A stretch of DNA of 63,322 nucleotides, from the NCBI GenBank assembly GCA_051453625.1, contig JBOZIK010000001.1, positions 164,521,206-164,584,527 of the forward strand. Direction: 5' to 3'. Origin of the DNA: Welwitschia mirabilis. Its lineage: Eukaryota; Gnetophyta; Gnetopsida; Welwitschiales. Made by a program: the position numbers and the translations under genes. Below the pieces are notes generated by a model. It ran no database searches. It was not told where the DNA came from and saw only the letters and a program-made list of their open reading frames with translations. How positions within the stretch are numbered: the stretch's first letter is position 1; each line of letters opens with the position of its first letter. Positions 26,271-35,759 of the stretch are shown here, in pieces.

Positions 26271-26498
26271 CATATGTCATATCACTAGGGTACATCTTTT
26301 GTAGATGACAATCTATTATAGAATTAAAAATCTAGCACTAAACTATTTACATTTTTATATCTTCATATATCATCTAGTCATCTCCATGGAAAGTGATGCT
26401 TACATAGGCCCCAATTTTTTGAAACTAGTATAACTAGTGCATTCCCATGCTAGTTTTGTAATTTTCATGATAATGCCTAGGAGAGACACATGGGATCA

Positions 26499-26806
26499 CA
26501 TTAAGAATGTAATGCCAAAATTCTAAATATGGTTAGATTTATTACTAAATTGAGAGGGTGAACATGTGTAAGATACATGAATGAATCATGTATTTGTGGG
26601 ATTCTGATGAAAGATTAGTCATCTATCTAGGGAATATGGTTATAAGTCTTTATGTATAAATACATTTGAATGCTAATGGAATACATGACCATAACCTCAC
26701 TAGTGTGGGCATCAATCACTCTACTTATTTCAATCATGAAGTTTGATGTTTTGATAGTTTGCTTCCTATTCATTTCTTATTTCTCATCAGGTTCTTAAAT
26801 CTTTCA
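26499..26806 (+). mobile_element. 5' LTR of an old copia-type element (308 bp)
   Basis: This 308-bp block aligns end to end with 44107-44415 (309 bp), with roughly 15% differences by eye. It contains a TATAAATA box at 26655-26662, ends in CA at 26805-26806 and is followed after two bases by a decayed tRNA-Met-type primer site. That marks it as a 5' LTR reading rightwards. The matching copy at 44.1 kb is preceded by a purine tract, as a 3' LTR should be. The two may therefore be the ends of one element later opened up by the copia and LINE insertions between them. Confidence 0.65.
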
Positions 26807-26808
26807 AT

Positions 26809-26820
26809 TAGTATTAGAGT
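26809..26820 (+). promoter_or_regulatory. Decayed tRNA-Met primer binding site
   Basis: The site reads TAGTATTAGAGT. The usual copia site is TGGTATCAGAGC, which is present intact at 29503-29514. All three differences are G-to-A or C-to-T transitions. Its position two bases after an LTR-like CA end supports the call. Confidence 0.6.
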
Positions 26821-28304
26821 GTAAGTGCAGGGATTTTATTTCACACCAAACCTTTTTTATCCTATAATCAAATCATTTGTAGAAGGAGTTCAAGGTATTT
26901 GGTAAGAATTGCACTGGCAAGATTTGCAACAAATCATCAATCAATCAATCATTCAATTCCATAGAATGGAAAATTTTTAAAAAATAAGAGATGAATAATT
27001 AAAAACAATTGAAATATGGAATAATCATGTACTTTGCAATGGCAACAAGTGAAACCATATGCCACATCATTAAGGATGTTTCTTTCAAGATTAAGCTCTT
27101 TATCTCTTCCATCTTTTGCTACTAAAAGCATGTCAAGATGGTTAAAGATGCACTTCACTTTATAAAGATATTCATTGAGGCTAAGTTTTATTAAAGAATA
27201 ATTTGCATTAGTGCATTCAATTTTTTTTTTTATAGCAATCTTTTTATTTTATATGCATCAATTTTGGATTCATATGTTATTTTTCATTTTGAATGATTTT
27301 TTGGAAACATGCACAGGGTGTATAGAAGTTCTTGCACTTAAAATGTATAAAGATATGCCATACAAATTTCCATGTGATAAAAATAATGGTTGAAATTATG
27401 ACCTAAAAACCTATGTAGACGTGTGTTTTATGGAAGTCTAAGGGGAAGAAGTATGAAAACTAGGCAGAATAACCATCATGCTGAAATATCTGTTCTAGAC
27501 CTTATCTAAACTCAATGATGAGTATGCCAAGCTAATTAAGGCTGCAACTTATAAATTATAATACAGTGAGGGGAATCCTCTAGAGATTCCACTAGATGTA
27601 GTGATATCAATGTTGGAGAGAGAGTCCTATGTAAATTACAACTTTTGTATGATAATCCCTCCTTCATTTATAGTAAGGCATGCGATAAAATGAAGGATGA
27701 ATGACTTGGTAGATATAAGAGGAATTGGGAGTTCTTCATGATTGGATTTCCAAGAACACTTACAATTTCTACAACTAAAATGAGATTAACAATTACTTAT
27801 TAGTAGAGTAATGAAGATTTACACAAATTAGCATATTGCATTTTTGTAAAAGTGAAGTGTATGGAGATTATGCAATTGATTTTATTCTTTGTTTCAAAAT
27901 TTCATTGTTTTTGTTGTAAAATATTTTTAAAAACTCCTTTTATTTCCAAGAAAGTGTTTTAAATATTTTTGAAACCTTCCATTTTTTGTAAAATTTCATT
28001 TTTTATGTGATGATAGCTTGTAATGAAAGAAAGCACCTATATCCCCTTTTGAAACAATCATTGTTTGACTAATGTCACCTAAAATTATTGTAAAACACAT
28101 GAAAGTTAAGTTCATGTATTTTGTATTCAGTAATGCAATAAACCCTTAAGACCATATGAGGAGTGACATGATACTTTATTTTAAGAGGAGATAAGAGGAG
28201 ATCTCCTATGAGAATTTTAGGGTGACCTTGTAAGATGTGTGATATGAAATTAAATACTACACGTATCAAAGATTTGTATAAAATGTTGTCACTAAAGGGG
28301 TAAT
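26821..28304 (+). other. Presumed internal region of the old outer element
   Basis: This lies between the 26.5 kb LTR with its primer site and the start of the copia LTR at 28305. No gag or pol motif is readable. The longest frames (69 and 60 codons) have no recognisable composition. A four-fold 'atca' run at about 26930-26950 and AT-rich decay are all I see. Assigning it to the outer element is inference from position. Confidence 0.35.
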
Positions 28305-29500
28305 TGTTGGTATCTTTGGCATGAGTAATAACAAAATTTTATTTAAAAGAAAATATTAGAAAAGAAAAGAAAATATCAAGAGCAAAAATAAGTCAAATGT
28401 CTAATATAACATGAGTAATTCCTTAGCTTAAAAAATTGCTTGAGTCAAAGTCTNNNNNNNNNNNNNNNNNNNNNNNNNNNNNNNNNNNNNNNNNNNNNNN
28501 NNNNNNNNNNNNNNNNNNNNNNNNNNNNNNNNNNNNNNNNNNNNNNNNNNNNNAAAAATTGCTTGTGTCAAAGTCTATATTTTTGAATTGGTTTGGCATA
28601 TATGAGAGATATAAGGGGAAATTAGAATGGTTTGAGGAAGGAAGTTATCAAAGTATCATGTATATACATTTCTTTTGAAACTAATAAAAACCATACCTCA
28701 TTGTAGGCCACAACTTGGCCTAAGATAAAGTCATCTTGATTTTACTTAGTTTGTCCTCCTTTGTCGACTTCATCACTAGTTCTTGAATCAGTTTTAAACA
28801 TGTACTACTAAGTTACATGTGAAGTTCCATGTTCATGTGAAAAGTATACATAATTGATTGGTATCAGGGTCAACGAGGGTATTGGCTTAACTCAGAATGT
28901 CATCACAAGATCTTAGGATCCTGCATTTTTCTAGATTACAAGGATTACAAATTTCCGTAATGCTCCTATTGAGTTAATCTTGTTGAGTTTTATCTATTTC
29001 CTATGCTAAGTTTATTAGTTTGTTACATTTCTTTAAGTTATTGGAGCACGTTTCTTGGAAGTATAGCATAAGTAGCGGATTGAGCTAGTGCTCACTGCAA
29101 GCTTAGATCCCATCTTGTATTCAGTTAATATATATTATAAAAAAAAGAAAGAAAACAATTAATGAATTAATAGAGTTAGTGGGTGAGTTACTNNNNNNNN
29201 NNNNNNNNNNNNNNNNNNNNNNNNNNNNNNNNNNNNNNNNNNNNNNNNNNNNNNNNNNNNNNNNNNNNNNNNNNNNNNNNNNNNNNNNNNNNGAGTTAGT
29301 GGGTGAGTTACTGAAAAGAAGGAAAATGGTTATTAAGTTAGTGAAGTTAGTGGATCTGTTACAAAAAGAAGAAGAACTATTATTTCCTTTGTATGCCTAT
29401 AAAAGGCTCTTTAGTTACATCAAATAAAATAGTCTTCCTTCATGGAACTTCCTTTAAAGCATTAAATTTCTATTTAGTTTTTGCTCTTTTATTTTTAACA
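28305..29500 (+). repeat. Copia 5' LTR
   Basis: It starts TGTTGGTATC at 28305 and ends TTTTTAACA at 29500, giving the expected TG...CA ends, directly before the primer site. It includes two 100-N gaps (28454-28553 and 29193-29292), each flanked by a short matching duplicate, so the true LTR is shorter than the 1196 nt shown. Its last 153 nt match 33605-33757 without indels. A TATA box lies about 100 nt before its end. Confidence 0.8.
29398..29405 (+). promoter_or_regulatory. TATA box of the copia LTR
   Basis: TATAAAAG lies 95 nt before the LTR end and is also present in the 3' LTR copy at the equivalent place. It is the likely core promoter for the element's genomic RNA. Confidence 0.6.
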
Positions 29501-29502
29501 TT

Positions 29503-29514
29503 TGGTATCAGAGC
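29503..29514 (+). promoter_or_regulatory. Copia primer binding site (tRNA-Met type), intact
   Basis: TGGTATCAGAGC starts two bases after the LTR end. This is the common plant copia site, complementary to the 3' end of initiator tRNA-Met, where minus-strand DNA synthesis starts. Confidence 0.85.
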
Positions 29515-29528
29515 GAGATTAAGAGGGG

Positions 29529-30445
29529 ATGCCAAAGATCATGGCAATCAGTGCATTATCGAGGAGTGGAGAAACTAGCAACACAATGACGTCAAAGGCT
29601 CTGGGAAGAGATGGAACGGTGTCCCTCGAGTACCCATTGCTCAAGAGAAACTACTCAGCATGGACGCTCAAGATGGTGTACATGCATGCGCAAGGCGTGT
29701 GGAACACTATTGAGCCCGCTGATCTGAACGAGGATGTAGAGACACGAAAGGATTAGATGGCCCTCACTTCCATCTATTAAGGGATCCCAGAGGAGACACT
29801 TCTACTACTGGCAGAGAAGGAGATAACCAAGGAGGCGTGGGAGACATTGAATACAATGCACATGGGCATCAAGTGTATCAAGAAGGTAAAGATCTAAACT
29901 CTAAAGAGTGAGTTTAAGGTTCTTCACATCAAGAAGGTAGAGACGATCGATAACTTCATCATGAGATTGACGAATATCATCAAGAAGATTTGTGCATTGG
30001 GCGACAAGGTGGAGAAGACCCACATCGTCAAGAAATTCCTTCAGGTCATGCCTTCAAAGTTTCTGTAGATCGTGTCTATGATCAAGCAGTTCGATGTTCT
30101 TAAGACCATGACCGTGGAGGAGGTCATCGGTCGTCTTAACAATGAAGGTGAATTGCTACAACTTCCAAAACTACGAGCATTTCACATCGGAATGCCGGTC
30201 CAAGAAAAAGGAGAAGAAGGTGCACCTTATGGAGAAACAAGACAATGACGAGCCGAATCTACTCATGGTCAAGGCTTGTGAGTTGGTTCAAACCATTAAG
30301 AACATGAATCATGGAGCAAACATACCATTAGTAGATAGTGGAGGTGTAGAAGACGCGGGACCATTGAGTCCTATGCCAGGTAGTCCAGGTGGTAGTCCAG
30401 ATGCCCTCCCGGCAGTGTCGCATGTGGTAATACCTACATCGGATG
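29529..30445 (+). pseudogene. Copia gag, copy 1
   Basis: The likely start is the ATG at 29529. The first frame contains 'YPLLKRNYSAWTLKMVYMHA', the L-x-(E/K)NY-x-W capsid block of plant copia gag. After a stop at 29754 it continues with 'LLLLAEKEITKEAWETLNTM' and 'LKSEFKVLHIKKVETIDNFI', all typical gag capsid wording. A deletion of about 30 nt near 30140, relative to copy 2, removes the segment before the zinc knuckle. The knuckle at 30155-30200 reads CYNFQNYEHFTSEC, so the second Cys of CX2CX4HX4C is Phe. The C-terminus runs straight into 'GPLSPMPGSPGGSP', part of the INT-RT linker, with no protease. Gag normally forms the virus-like particle. The copy ends at the gap 30446-30545. Confidence 0.8.
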
Positions 30446-30545
30446 NNNNNNNNNNNNNNNNNNNNNNNNNNNNNNNNNNNNNNNNNNNNNNNNNNNNNNN
30501 NNNNNNNNNNNNNNNNNNNNNNNNNNNNNNNNNNNNNNNNNNNNN

Positions 30546-31115
30546 AAGGAGGCATGGGAGACATTGAAGACAATGCACATGGGCACTGAGCGTGTCAAGG
30601 AGGTAATGACCCAGACTCTAAAGAGTGAGTTTAAGGTTCTCCACATGAAGGAGGTAGAGATGTTCGACAACTTCGTCATGAGGTTGACGAATATCATCAA
30701 GAAGATTTGTGCGTTGAGTGACAAGGTGGAGGAGACCTACATCGTTAAGAAATTCCTCTAGGTCGTGCCTTCGAAGTTTCTGCAGATCGTGTCTACGATC
30801 GAGCAGTTTAGCGATCTTAAGACCATGACCATGGAGGAGGTCATCGATCATCTCAAGGTACATGAGGAACAGATGCATGGCAGTGGTAACAATGAAGATG
30901 AATTGCTACAACTTCCAAAATTATGGGCATTTCACATCGGAATGCCAGTCCAAGAAAAAGGAGAAGAAGGTGTACCTTATGGAGAAACAAGACAATGATG
31001 AGCCGAATCTACTAATGGTTGAGGCTTGTGAGCTAGTTCAAACTTTTAAGAACATGGATCATGGAGAAAACATACCAGCAGCAGATAGTGAAGGTGTAGA
31101 AGACACAGGACCATT
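30546..31115 (+). pseudogene. Copia gag, copy 2 (5'-truncated by a gap)
   Basis: It starts at the equivalent of 29829 in copy 1 and repeats the same capsid segment ('KEAWETLKTMHMGTERVKEV', 'LKSEFKVLHMKEVEMFDNFV', 'KFLQIVSTIEQFSDLKTMT'). It keeps the roughly 30-nt segment that copy 1 lacks. Its zinc knuckle is CYNFQNYGHFTSEC, with the same Cys-to-Phe change as copy 1. A frame change occurs near 30900, where the knuckle frame (from 30862) takes over. It leads into the linker at 31080 with the same protease/integrase deletion as copy 1. The two copies flank a 100-N gap, so they may be alternative versions of one locus. Confidence 0.8.
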
Positions 31116-31283
31116 GAGTCCTACACGGGGTAGTCCGGGTGATAGTCCGGGTGCCCTCCCAGCGGTGTTGCATGTGGCAACACCTACACCGGATGCGATG
31201 CTAATGATGATTATGGCGAGTCCACTGCATCATCTTTAGCATCCTCTACAGAGGGGCCACACCACTACCGATCCCTCTAGGAG
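31080..31283 (+). pseudogene. Copia INT-RT linker, joined to gag
   Basis: The translation gives 'EGVEDTGPLSPTRGSPGDSP' and then, in the RT-side frame, 'DANDDYGESTASSLASSTEG' and 'HYRSL' before the RT start. Such Pro/Ser/Thr-rich and acidic stretches lie between integrase and RT in copia polyproteins. Finding it directly after gag shows that protease and integrase were removed from their usual place. Confidence 0.65.
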
Positions 31284-32303
31284 GTGTATGATGCCATAAT
31301 CGAGATGGAACCAAACTACGTCAGCTTGTGTTTGCTGACTTTGGAAGAGCTGATAAGCTATGAGGNNNNNNNNNNGGAGGAGTGCTGGAGGCGTGCAATG
31401 CATGAAGAGTTGAGGGCCATTCAAGACAATGATACATGGGAGATAGTGATTTTACCAACTGGACACAAAGCCATTGGTTTGAAATGGGTATTAAAATTAA
31501 AGAAGGACTCACAAGGCACAATAGTGAAGCACAAAGCAAGACTTATGACAAAAGGATATGTCTAAAGATAGGGAATGGACTTCGATGAAGTCTTTGCACT
31601 AGTTGCAAGACTTGAAATAGTAAGGCTACTCATTACAATGGCTACTCAAGATGATTGGGACATGCATCACATGGATGTAAAATCAGCATTTCTCAATGGG
31701 GAGCTTAGTAATGAGGTATATGTGTCACAACCACCTAGGTTTATTGTGAAGGATAGTAAGTAAAAGGCGTTGAGGTTAAGAAAGGCTCTCTACGGGCTTC
31801 GGTAGGTTTCGAGGGCCTAGAATTTAAAGCTAGATATAAGTCTTGTATCACTCGGATTTCAGCATATTCCACTCGAGCATGCTGTGTACAAGAAGGTTTT
31901 GGATGATTTAATCCTACTAGTTAGGGTGTATGTCGATGACCTGATCATTACAAGGATAAGGACCAGTGACATCACAAAGTTTAAGACCCAAATGAAGTAG
32001 TTTTTCAACATGAGTGATCTTGGTTTATTAAGCTACTACCTTGGAATTGAAGTTAAGCAATCATCTAAAGGGATTGTATTGTGCCAATCCACCTATGTAG
32101 CAAAGGTACTGGAGAAATGCAGTATGAGCCAAACTCCCATGGAATCCCACTTGAAATTAAGTAAGAAGAGTACAAATCCTCCTATTAATGCCACCTTATA
32201 TAGAAGCGTAGTTGGAAGTCTCAGGTACCTAATTAACACAAGGCCGAACATCATGTACGCAGTCGGAATTGTGAGCCGTTACATGCAAACTCCCACAACA
32301 TAA
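31284..32303 (+). pseudogene. Copia reverse transcriptase domain
   Basis: In one frame it shows 'WRRAMHEELRAIQDNDTWEI', 'KAIGLKWVLKLKKD', 'KHKARLMTKGYV', 'MDVKSAFLNGELSNEVYVSQ', 'LRLRKALYGLR' and the catalytic 'VYVDDLIIT' (YVDD at 31929-31940, intact), then 'MSDLGLLSYYLGIEV' and 'YRSVVGSLRYLINTRPNIMY'. The order and spacing are normal for copia RT. In-frame stops lie at 31563, 31569, 31761, 31803, 31818, 31998 and 32301. Most replace a conserved Gln or Trp and fit C-to-T or G-to-A changes. There is no frameshift. A 10-N gap lies at 31366-31375. The enzyme would copy genomic RNA in the virus-like particle. Confidence 0.9.
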
Positions 32304-32306
32304 CAC

Positions 32307-32829
32307 ATGATAGTCGTGAAGTACATACTAAGGTATGTAAGTAGTACATTGAGTTTTAGTTGTCACTATGTAAGAAGAGGAGATGAGCAATCGCAACTGA
32401 TCAAATTTAGCGACAGCGACCTAGCCGGGGATGTAGATGATCAGAAGAGCACCATGGAAGCTATCTATTTTCTTGGTTCAAGCTCGATCACCTGGTTGTC
32501 ATAGAAGCTGAAGGTTGTGGCATGGTCATCACGTGAGCCTGAGTATATTGCTATCACAACGACTGTGTGTCAAGGCATTTGGCTTGGTCGATTGATAGGT
32601 GACATGAAGAAAGAAGAACCAAGTAAGGTTACTTTAAGGGTGGACAACAAATTTGCGATCTCTCTTTATAAGAATCCTATTTACCATGAAAAAAGCAAAC
32701 ACATTAATATAAGGTATCACTTCATTTGAGAATGTGTTAAGAACAAGAAGATTAAAGTGGAGTACGTCAATTCAGAAGACCAACTTGCAGATATCTTAAT
32801 TAAGCCACTTGGGTGAATTAAATTCTTGG
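32307..32829 (+). pseudogene. Copia RNase H domain
   Basis: It continues the RT frame: 'YILRYVSSTLSFSC', 'KFSDSDLAGDVDDQKST' (first catalytic Asp), 'SSREPEYIAI' (catalytic Glu) and 'LRVDNKFAISLYKNPI' (next Asp), then 'EYVNSEDQLADILIKPLG' and 'KFLEMQHKIRLVE', the usual end of the copia polyprotein. Stops lie at 32502, 32727 and 32814. The last two fit CGA-to-TGA and the first CAG-to-TAG. RNase H removes the RNA strand after copying. Here the usual C-terminus is followed, with no stop and in frame, by integrase sequence. Confidence 0.88.
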
Positions 32830-33504
32830 AGATGCAGCACAAGATCAGGTTGGTGGAAGGTATTCCGCGTATTAAGCACGTCAACCAGCTTTGTGAGGGG
32901 TGTATGGTGAGCAAGCAACATCGCACACCATTTCCGCACAGCTCGACCTATCAAGCGGAGAAGTCGCTTAAGCTAGTGCATGGAGATTTATGTGGCCTTA
33001 TAACACTTGTAACTCTGGGAGGTAATAGATACTTTTTGTTACTAGTTGATGATTTCAGCAGATATATGTGGGTGCTGTTATTCAAGATAAAAGATAAGGC
33101 TTTGAATGCTTTTAAGAAGATCAAAGCGAGCACTAAAATGGAGGTCGGTGTCAAGGTGAAGGCCCTACGGACAGACCGAGGGGAAGAATTCACCTCCAAA
33201 GAGTTCACTAACTACTACAATGAGCTGGGGTTGAAACGGTTCCTCACCACACCATACTTACCACAACAGAATGGAGTAGTTGAGCAAAGGAATCAAACTA
33301 TTGTGGCCATGACAAGGAGCTTGCTCAAGAGCAAAGATGTTCTAAGAGTATTTTGGGGAGAAGTGGTGTCAACAGCTGTGTACCTTCTTAACTGTGTACC
33401 AACGCAAAGCCTAACTAGGATGACCCAATATGAAGCATGGTTTTAAAGGAAACCAAAGGTGTTTCACCTCCGCACCTTCGGTTGTGTGGCACACGTGAGA
33501 GTAG
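32830..33504 (+). pseudogene. Copia integrase fragment placed after RNase H
   Basis: The fused frame 32826-33446 (206 codons, no internal stop) begins with the RNase H tail and passes at about 32859 into 'GIPRIKHVNQLCEGC'. This keeps the CxxC half of the HHCC zinc domain and lacks the HH half. The catalytic core follows: 'LVHGDLCG' (Asp), 'ALRTDRGEEF' (Asp) and 'PQQNGVVEQRNQT' (Glu), all three retained, then 'FWGEVVSTAVYLLNCVPT'. After one stop at 33444 it goes on with 'FHLRTFGCVAHVRV' up to the gap. Integrase inserts the DNA copy into the host genome. Copia integrase normally precedes RT, so this is a relocated or fused piece and the best-preserved coding part of the window. Confidence 0.9.
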
Positions 33505-33604
33505 NNNNNNNNNNNNNNNNNNNNNNNNNNNNNNNNNNNNNNNNNNNNNNNNNNNNNNNNNNNNNNNNNNNNNNNNNNNNNNNNNNNNNNNNNNNNNNNN
33601 NNNN

Positions 33605-33757
33605 TAATGGTTCTGTTACAAAAAGAAGAAGAACTATTATTTCCTTTATATGCCTATAAAAGGCTCTCTAGTTACATCAAATAAAACAATCTTCCTTCAT
33701 GGAAATTCCTTCAAAGCATCAAATTTCTATTTAGTTTTTGCTCTTTTATTTTTAACA
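33605..33757 (+). repeat. Copia 3' LTR, terminal 153 bp
   Basis: It aligns without indels to 29348-29500 with nine differences, seven of them transitions, and ends at the same TTTTTAACA. The rest of this LTR, and the purine tract expected before it, would be in the 100-N gap 33505-33604 or missing. Confidence 0.85.
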
Positions 33758-34567
33758 GCTACCCAATAAGGTAAAGAAAACTAATTACAGGCACCTCTGA
33801 CATATAGTGCACTAGTGCATGATCAGCGTTCCCGCATCCTTTAATGACTCACAGTGCAAGGATGGCACAGACAATAATGCAAGAGGATTCCATCGAGATC
33901 AAGGNNNNNNNNNNNNNNNNNNNNNNNNNNNNNNNNNNNNNNNNNNNNNNNNNNNNNNNNNNNNNNNNNNNNNNNNNNNNNNNNNNNNNNNNNNNNNNNN
34001 NNNNNNNNNNNNNNNNNNNNNNNNNNNNNNNNNNNNNNNNNNNNNNNNNNNNNNNNNNNNNNNNNNNNNNNNNNNNNNNNNNNNNNNNNNNNNNNNNNNN
34101 NNNNNNNNNNNNNNNNNNNNNNNNNNNNNNNNNNNNNNNNNNNNNNNNNNNNNNNNNNNNNNNNNNNNNNNNNNNNNNNNNNNNNNNNNNNNNNNNNNNN
34201 NNNNNNNNNNNNNNNNNNNNNNNNNNNNNNNNNNNNNNNNNNNNNNNNNNNNNNNNNNNNNNNNNNNNNNNNNNNNNNNNNNNNNNNNNNNNNNNNNNNN
34301 NNNNNNNNNNNNNNNNNNNNNNNNNNNNNNNNNNNNNNNNNNNNNNNNNNNNNNNNNNNNNNNNNNNNNNNNNNNNNNNNNNNNNNNNNNNNNNNNNNNN
34401 NNNNNNNNNNNNNNNNNNNNNNNNNNNNNNNNNNNNNNNNNNNNNNNNNNNNNNNNNNNNNNNNNNNNNNNNNNNNNNNNNNNNNNNNNNNNNNNNNNNN
34501 NNNNNNNNNNNNNNNNNNNNNNNNNNNNNNNNNNNNNNNNNNNNNNNNNNNNNNNNNNNNNNNNNNN
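33758..34567. other. Flank of the copia element and a 663-N gap
   Basis: Positions 33758-33904 are unrecognised sequence after the LTR. The gap covers 33905-34567. The long frames crossing it are made of unknown bases and carry no information. Confidence 0.7.
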
Positions 34568-35609
34568 AATCATCATATTTTTGCGTTCCTGTTCCTAGAC
34601 CAAAGTCTAGGCCAATCTAGATCTTACCCGGAGGCTTGAGTTGTAGAACCTTATTAACGGAATACACGGCTACTATGTTGAAGTCCGACTGCCATCAGTG
34701 GGACTTATATAATTAGAGATCGAAGCATTTAGAACACTTTGTATCTATACTTAAAGGTGTTATGGGAGGCGAGGCAGGAGGTCTTGCATTTAAAATGAGT
34801 CCAGAGGATTCTGTATCCATCCTTTGGTGCTGTAGTGAAGCAACGACACTATAGCGAAGCATCATAGCCCTGAATTATCAGTTTTTATGCATCCTCCAGT
34901 CATCCAGACATACTGTAGTCATTGTAGGCCATGTAAGTTTTAAGTTGGATTCCCATGGACGTGCCACGAAGCCTATGGATGCAAACATGACCTTCGCTCC
35001 CAGGAGGTTTCACTGACCATGATGGTTTTGGCATGATTCTATGTATTCTCGCAGCTCCAGCATCTAAAATAGGCTATCTTTATGTATGGAAAAGATTCAT
35101 CTTCATTCATATTTTCAATGGCAGTAGAAGAAGCTGTAAAATTCAAAACTATTGTAACATCCCAAATTATTGGATGTTTTAAATCATTAAGAATGCGATC
35201 AAGCGATACAATGAGGTCTGTTGAGATTTTGGTTCTATGCTTCTGTGCTAGCATGGTTTTCAAATATACACTGGAAGACCTCTTGAGAGACTCTATAGAT
35301 GTCCTTGGAAGGTGAATCCTCGGAACAACTTATAAAGCCATTATGTAGTTTATGCTTATAATCATGGTGAAGAGGCCGAGAATAATCAAAGGAGACAAGA
35401 AAGAATTTGGAACTTACATGGAATTACTTGGTGAAATTTTCTATTAGGAATGTGGCTCAAATTTTGGGCACACATCCATAGGAGCATAGGGCAGTAATCG
35501 CCCATAGAATTTTGTGAACCTATGAGCAATCCACATCTATTTAAAGATACATCATTGCTTCTTTCCTTCGTCACTTTTTTGTCAATGATCTTCTTCGTCA
35601 CCTCTTACA
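34568..35609 (+). repeat. LTR-like sequence in a GC-richer island
   Basis: This segment is clearly richer in G, C and CpG than its surroundings. It ends in CA at 35608-35609, two bases before a perfect TGGTATCAGAGC primer site, as a 5' LTR would. A TATA-like 'tatttaaag' lies about 65 nt before the end. Its start is hidden in the preceding gap. I see no second copy of it in the window, so the LTR call rests on the primer site and the end. Confidence 0.5.
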
Positions 35610-35611
35610 AG

Positions 35612-35623
35612 TGGTATCAGAGC
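35612..35623 (+). promoter_or_regulatory. Primer binding site (tRNA-Met type), second element
   Basis: TGGTATCAGAGC is identical to the copia site at 29503 and follows an LTR-like CA end by two bases. It shows that a second, separate LTR retroelement starts here. Confidence 0.7.
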
Positions 35624-35649
35624 CAAGGTTGTTAGCACTTGGCATATGG

Positions 35650-35670
35650 ATCGAGGAGAAGATTGTTGGG
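35650..35670 (+). promoter_or_regulatory. Possible purine tract and LTR start just after the primer site
   Basis: 'atcgaggagaagat' followed by TGTTGGG resembles a copia purine tract joined to a 3' LTR start, only about 27 nt after the primer site. An alternative is an ATG at 35647 opening a short gag-like frame (MDRGEDCWVCA...). The sequence that follows does not match the LTR-like segment on the left, which weakens the LTR reading. Confidence 0.3.
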
Positions 35671-35701
35671 TATGCGCGTCCCATGCCCAGCCCGATAAGT
35701 A

Positions 35702-35759
35702 AGTAAATGTAATGGGTTCTAGTTTACCAGAGTAAATGTAATGGATTCTAGTTTATCAG
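35702..35759. repeat. Tandem 29-bp duplication
   Basis: Two adjacent 29-nt units (35702-35730 and 35731-35759) start 'agtaaatgtaatgg' and end 'cag', with two mismatches. A simple local duplication. Confidence 0.85.

Larger units (their letters stand above)
28305..33757 (+). mobile_element. Rearranged copia retrotransposon (LTR-gag-RT-RH-INT-LTR)
   Basis: The parts, in order, are a 5' LTR (28305-29500), a primer site, gag (present twice around a 100-N gap), the acidic/proline linker that normally joins integrase to RT, RT, RNase H, an integrase fragment and, after another 100-N gap, the last 153 bp of the 3' LTR. Protease and the normal integrase position are missing between gag and the linker. 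The flanks 'gtaat' (left) and 'gctac' (right) do not form a target duplication. The two LTR ends differ at 9 of 153 positions. The frame from 31284 to 33504 has no frameshift, only stops. It lies inside the older LTR pair at 26.5 and 44.1 kb. Confidence 0.85.

Noticed and set aside
30309-30878. Minus-strand frames of 81-96 codons opposite copia gag
   Set aside because: They are antisense shadows of gag and contain the gap.
32951-33208. Minus-strand 85-codon frame inside the integrase region
   Set aside because: It is a shadow of the plus-strand integrase frame, which carries the D, D, E motifs.
28300-33762. Target site duplication of the copia element
   Set aside because: The five bases outside each LTR ('gtaat' and 'gctac') do not match.
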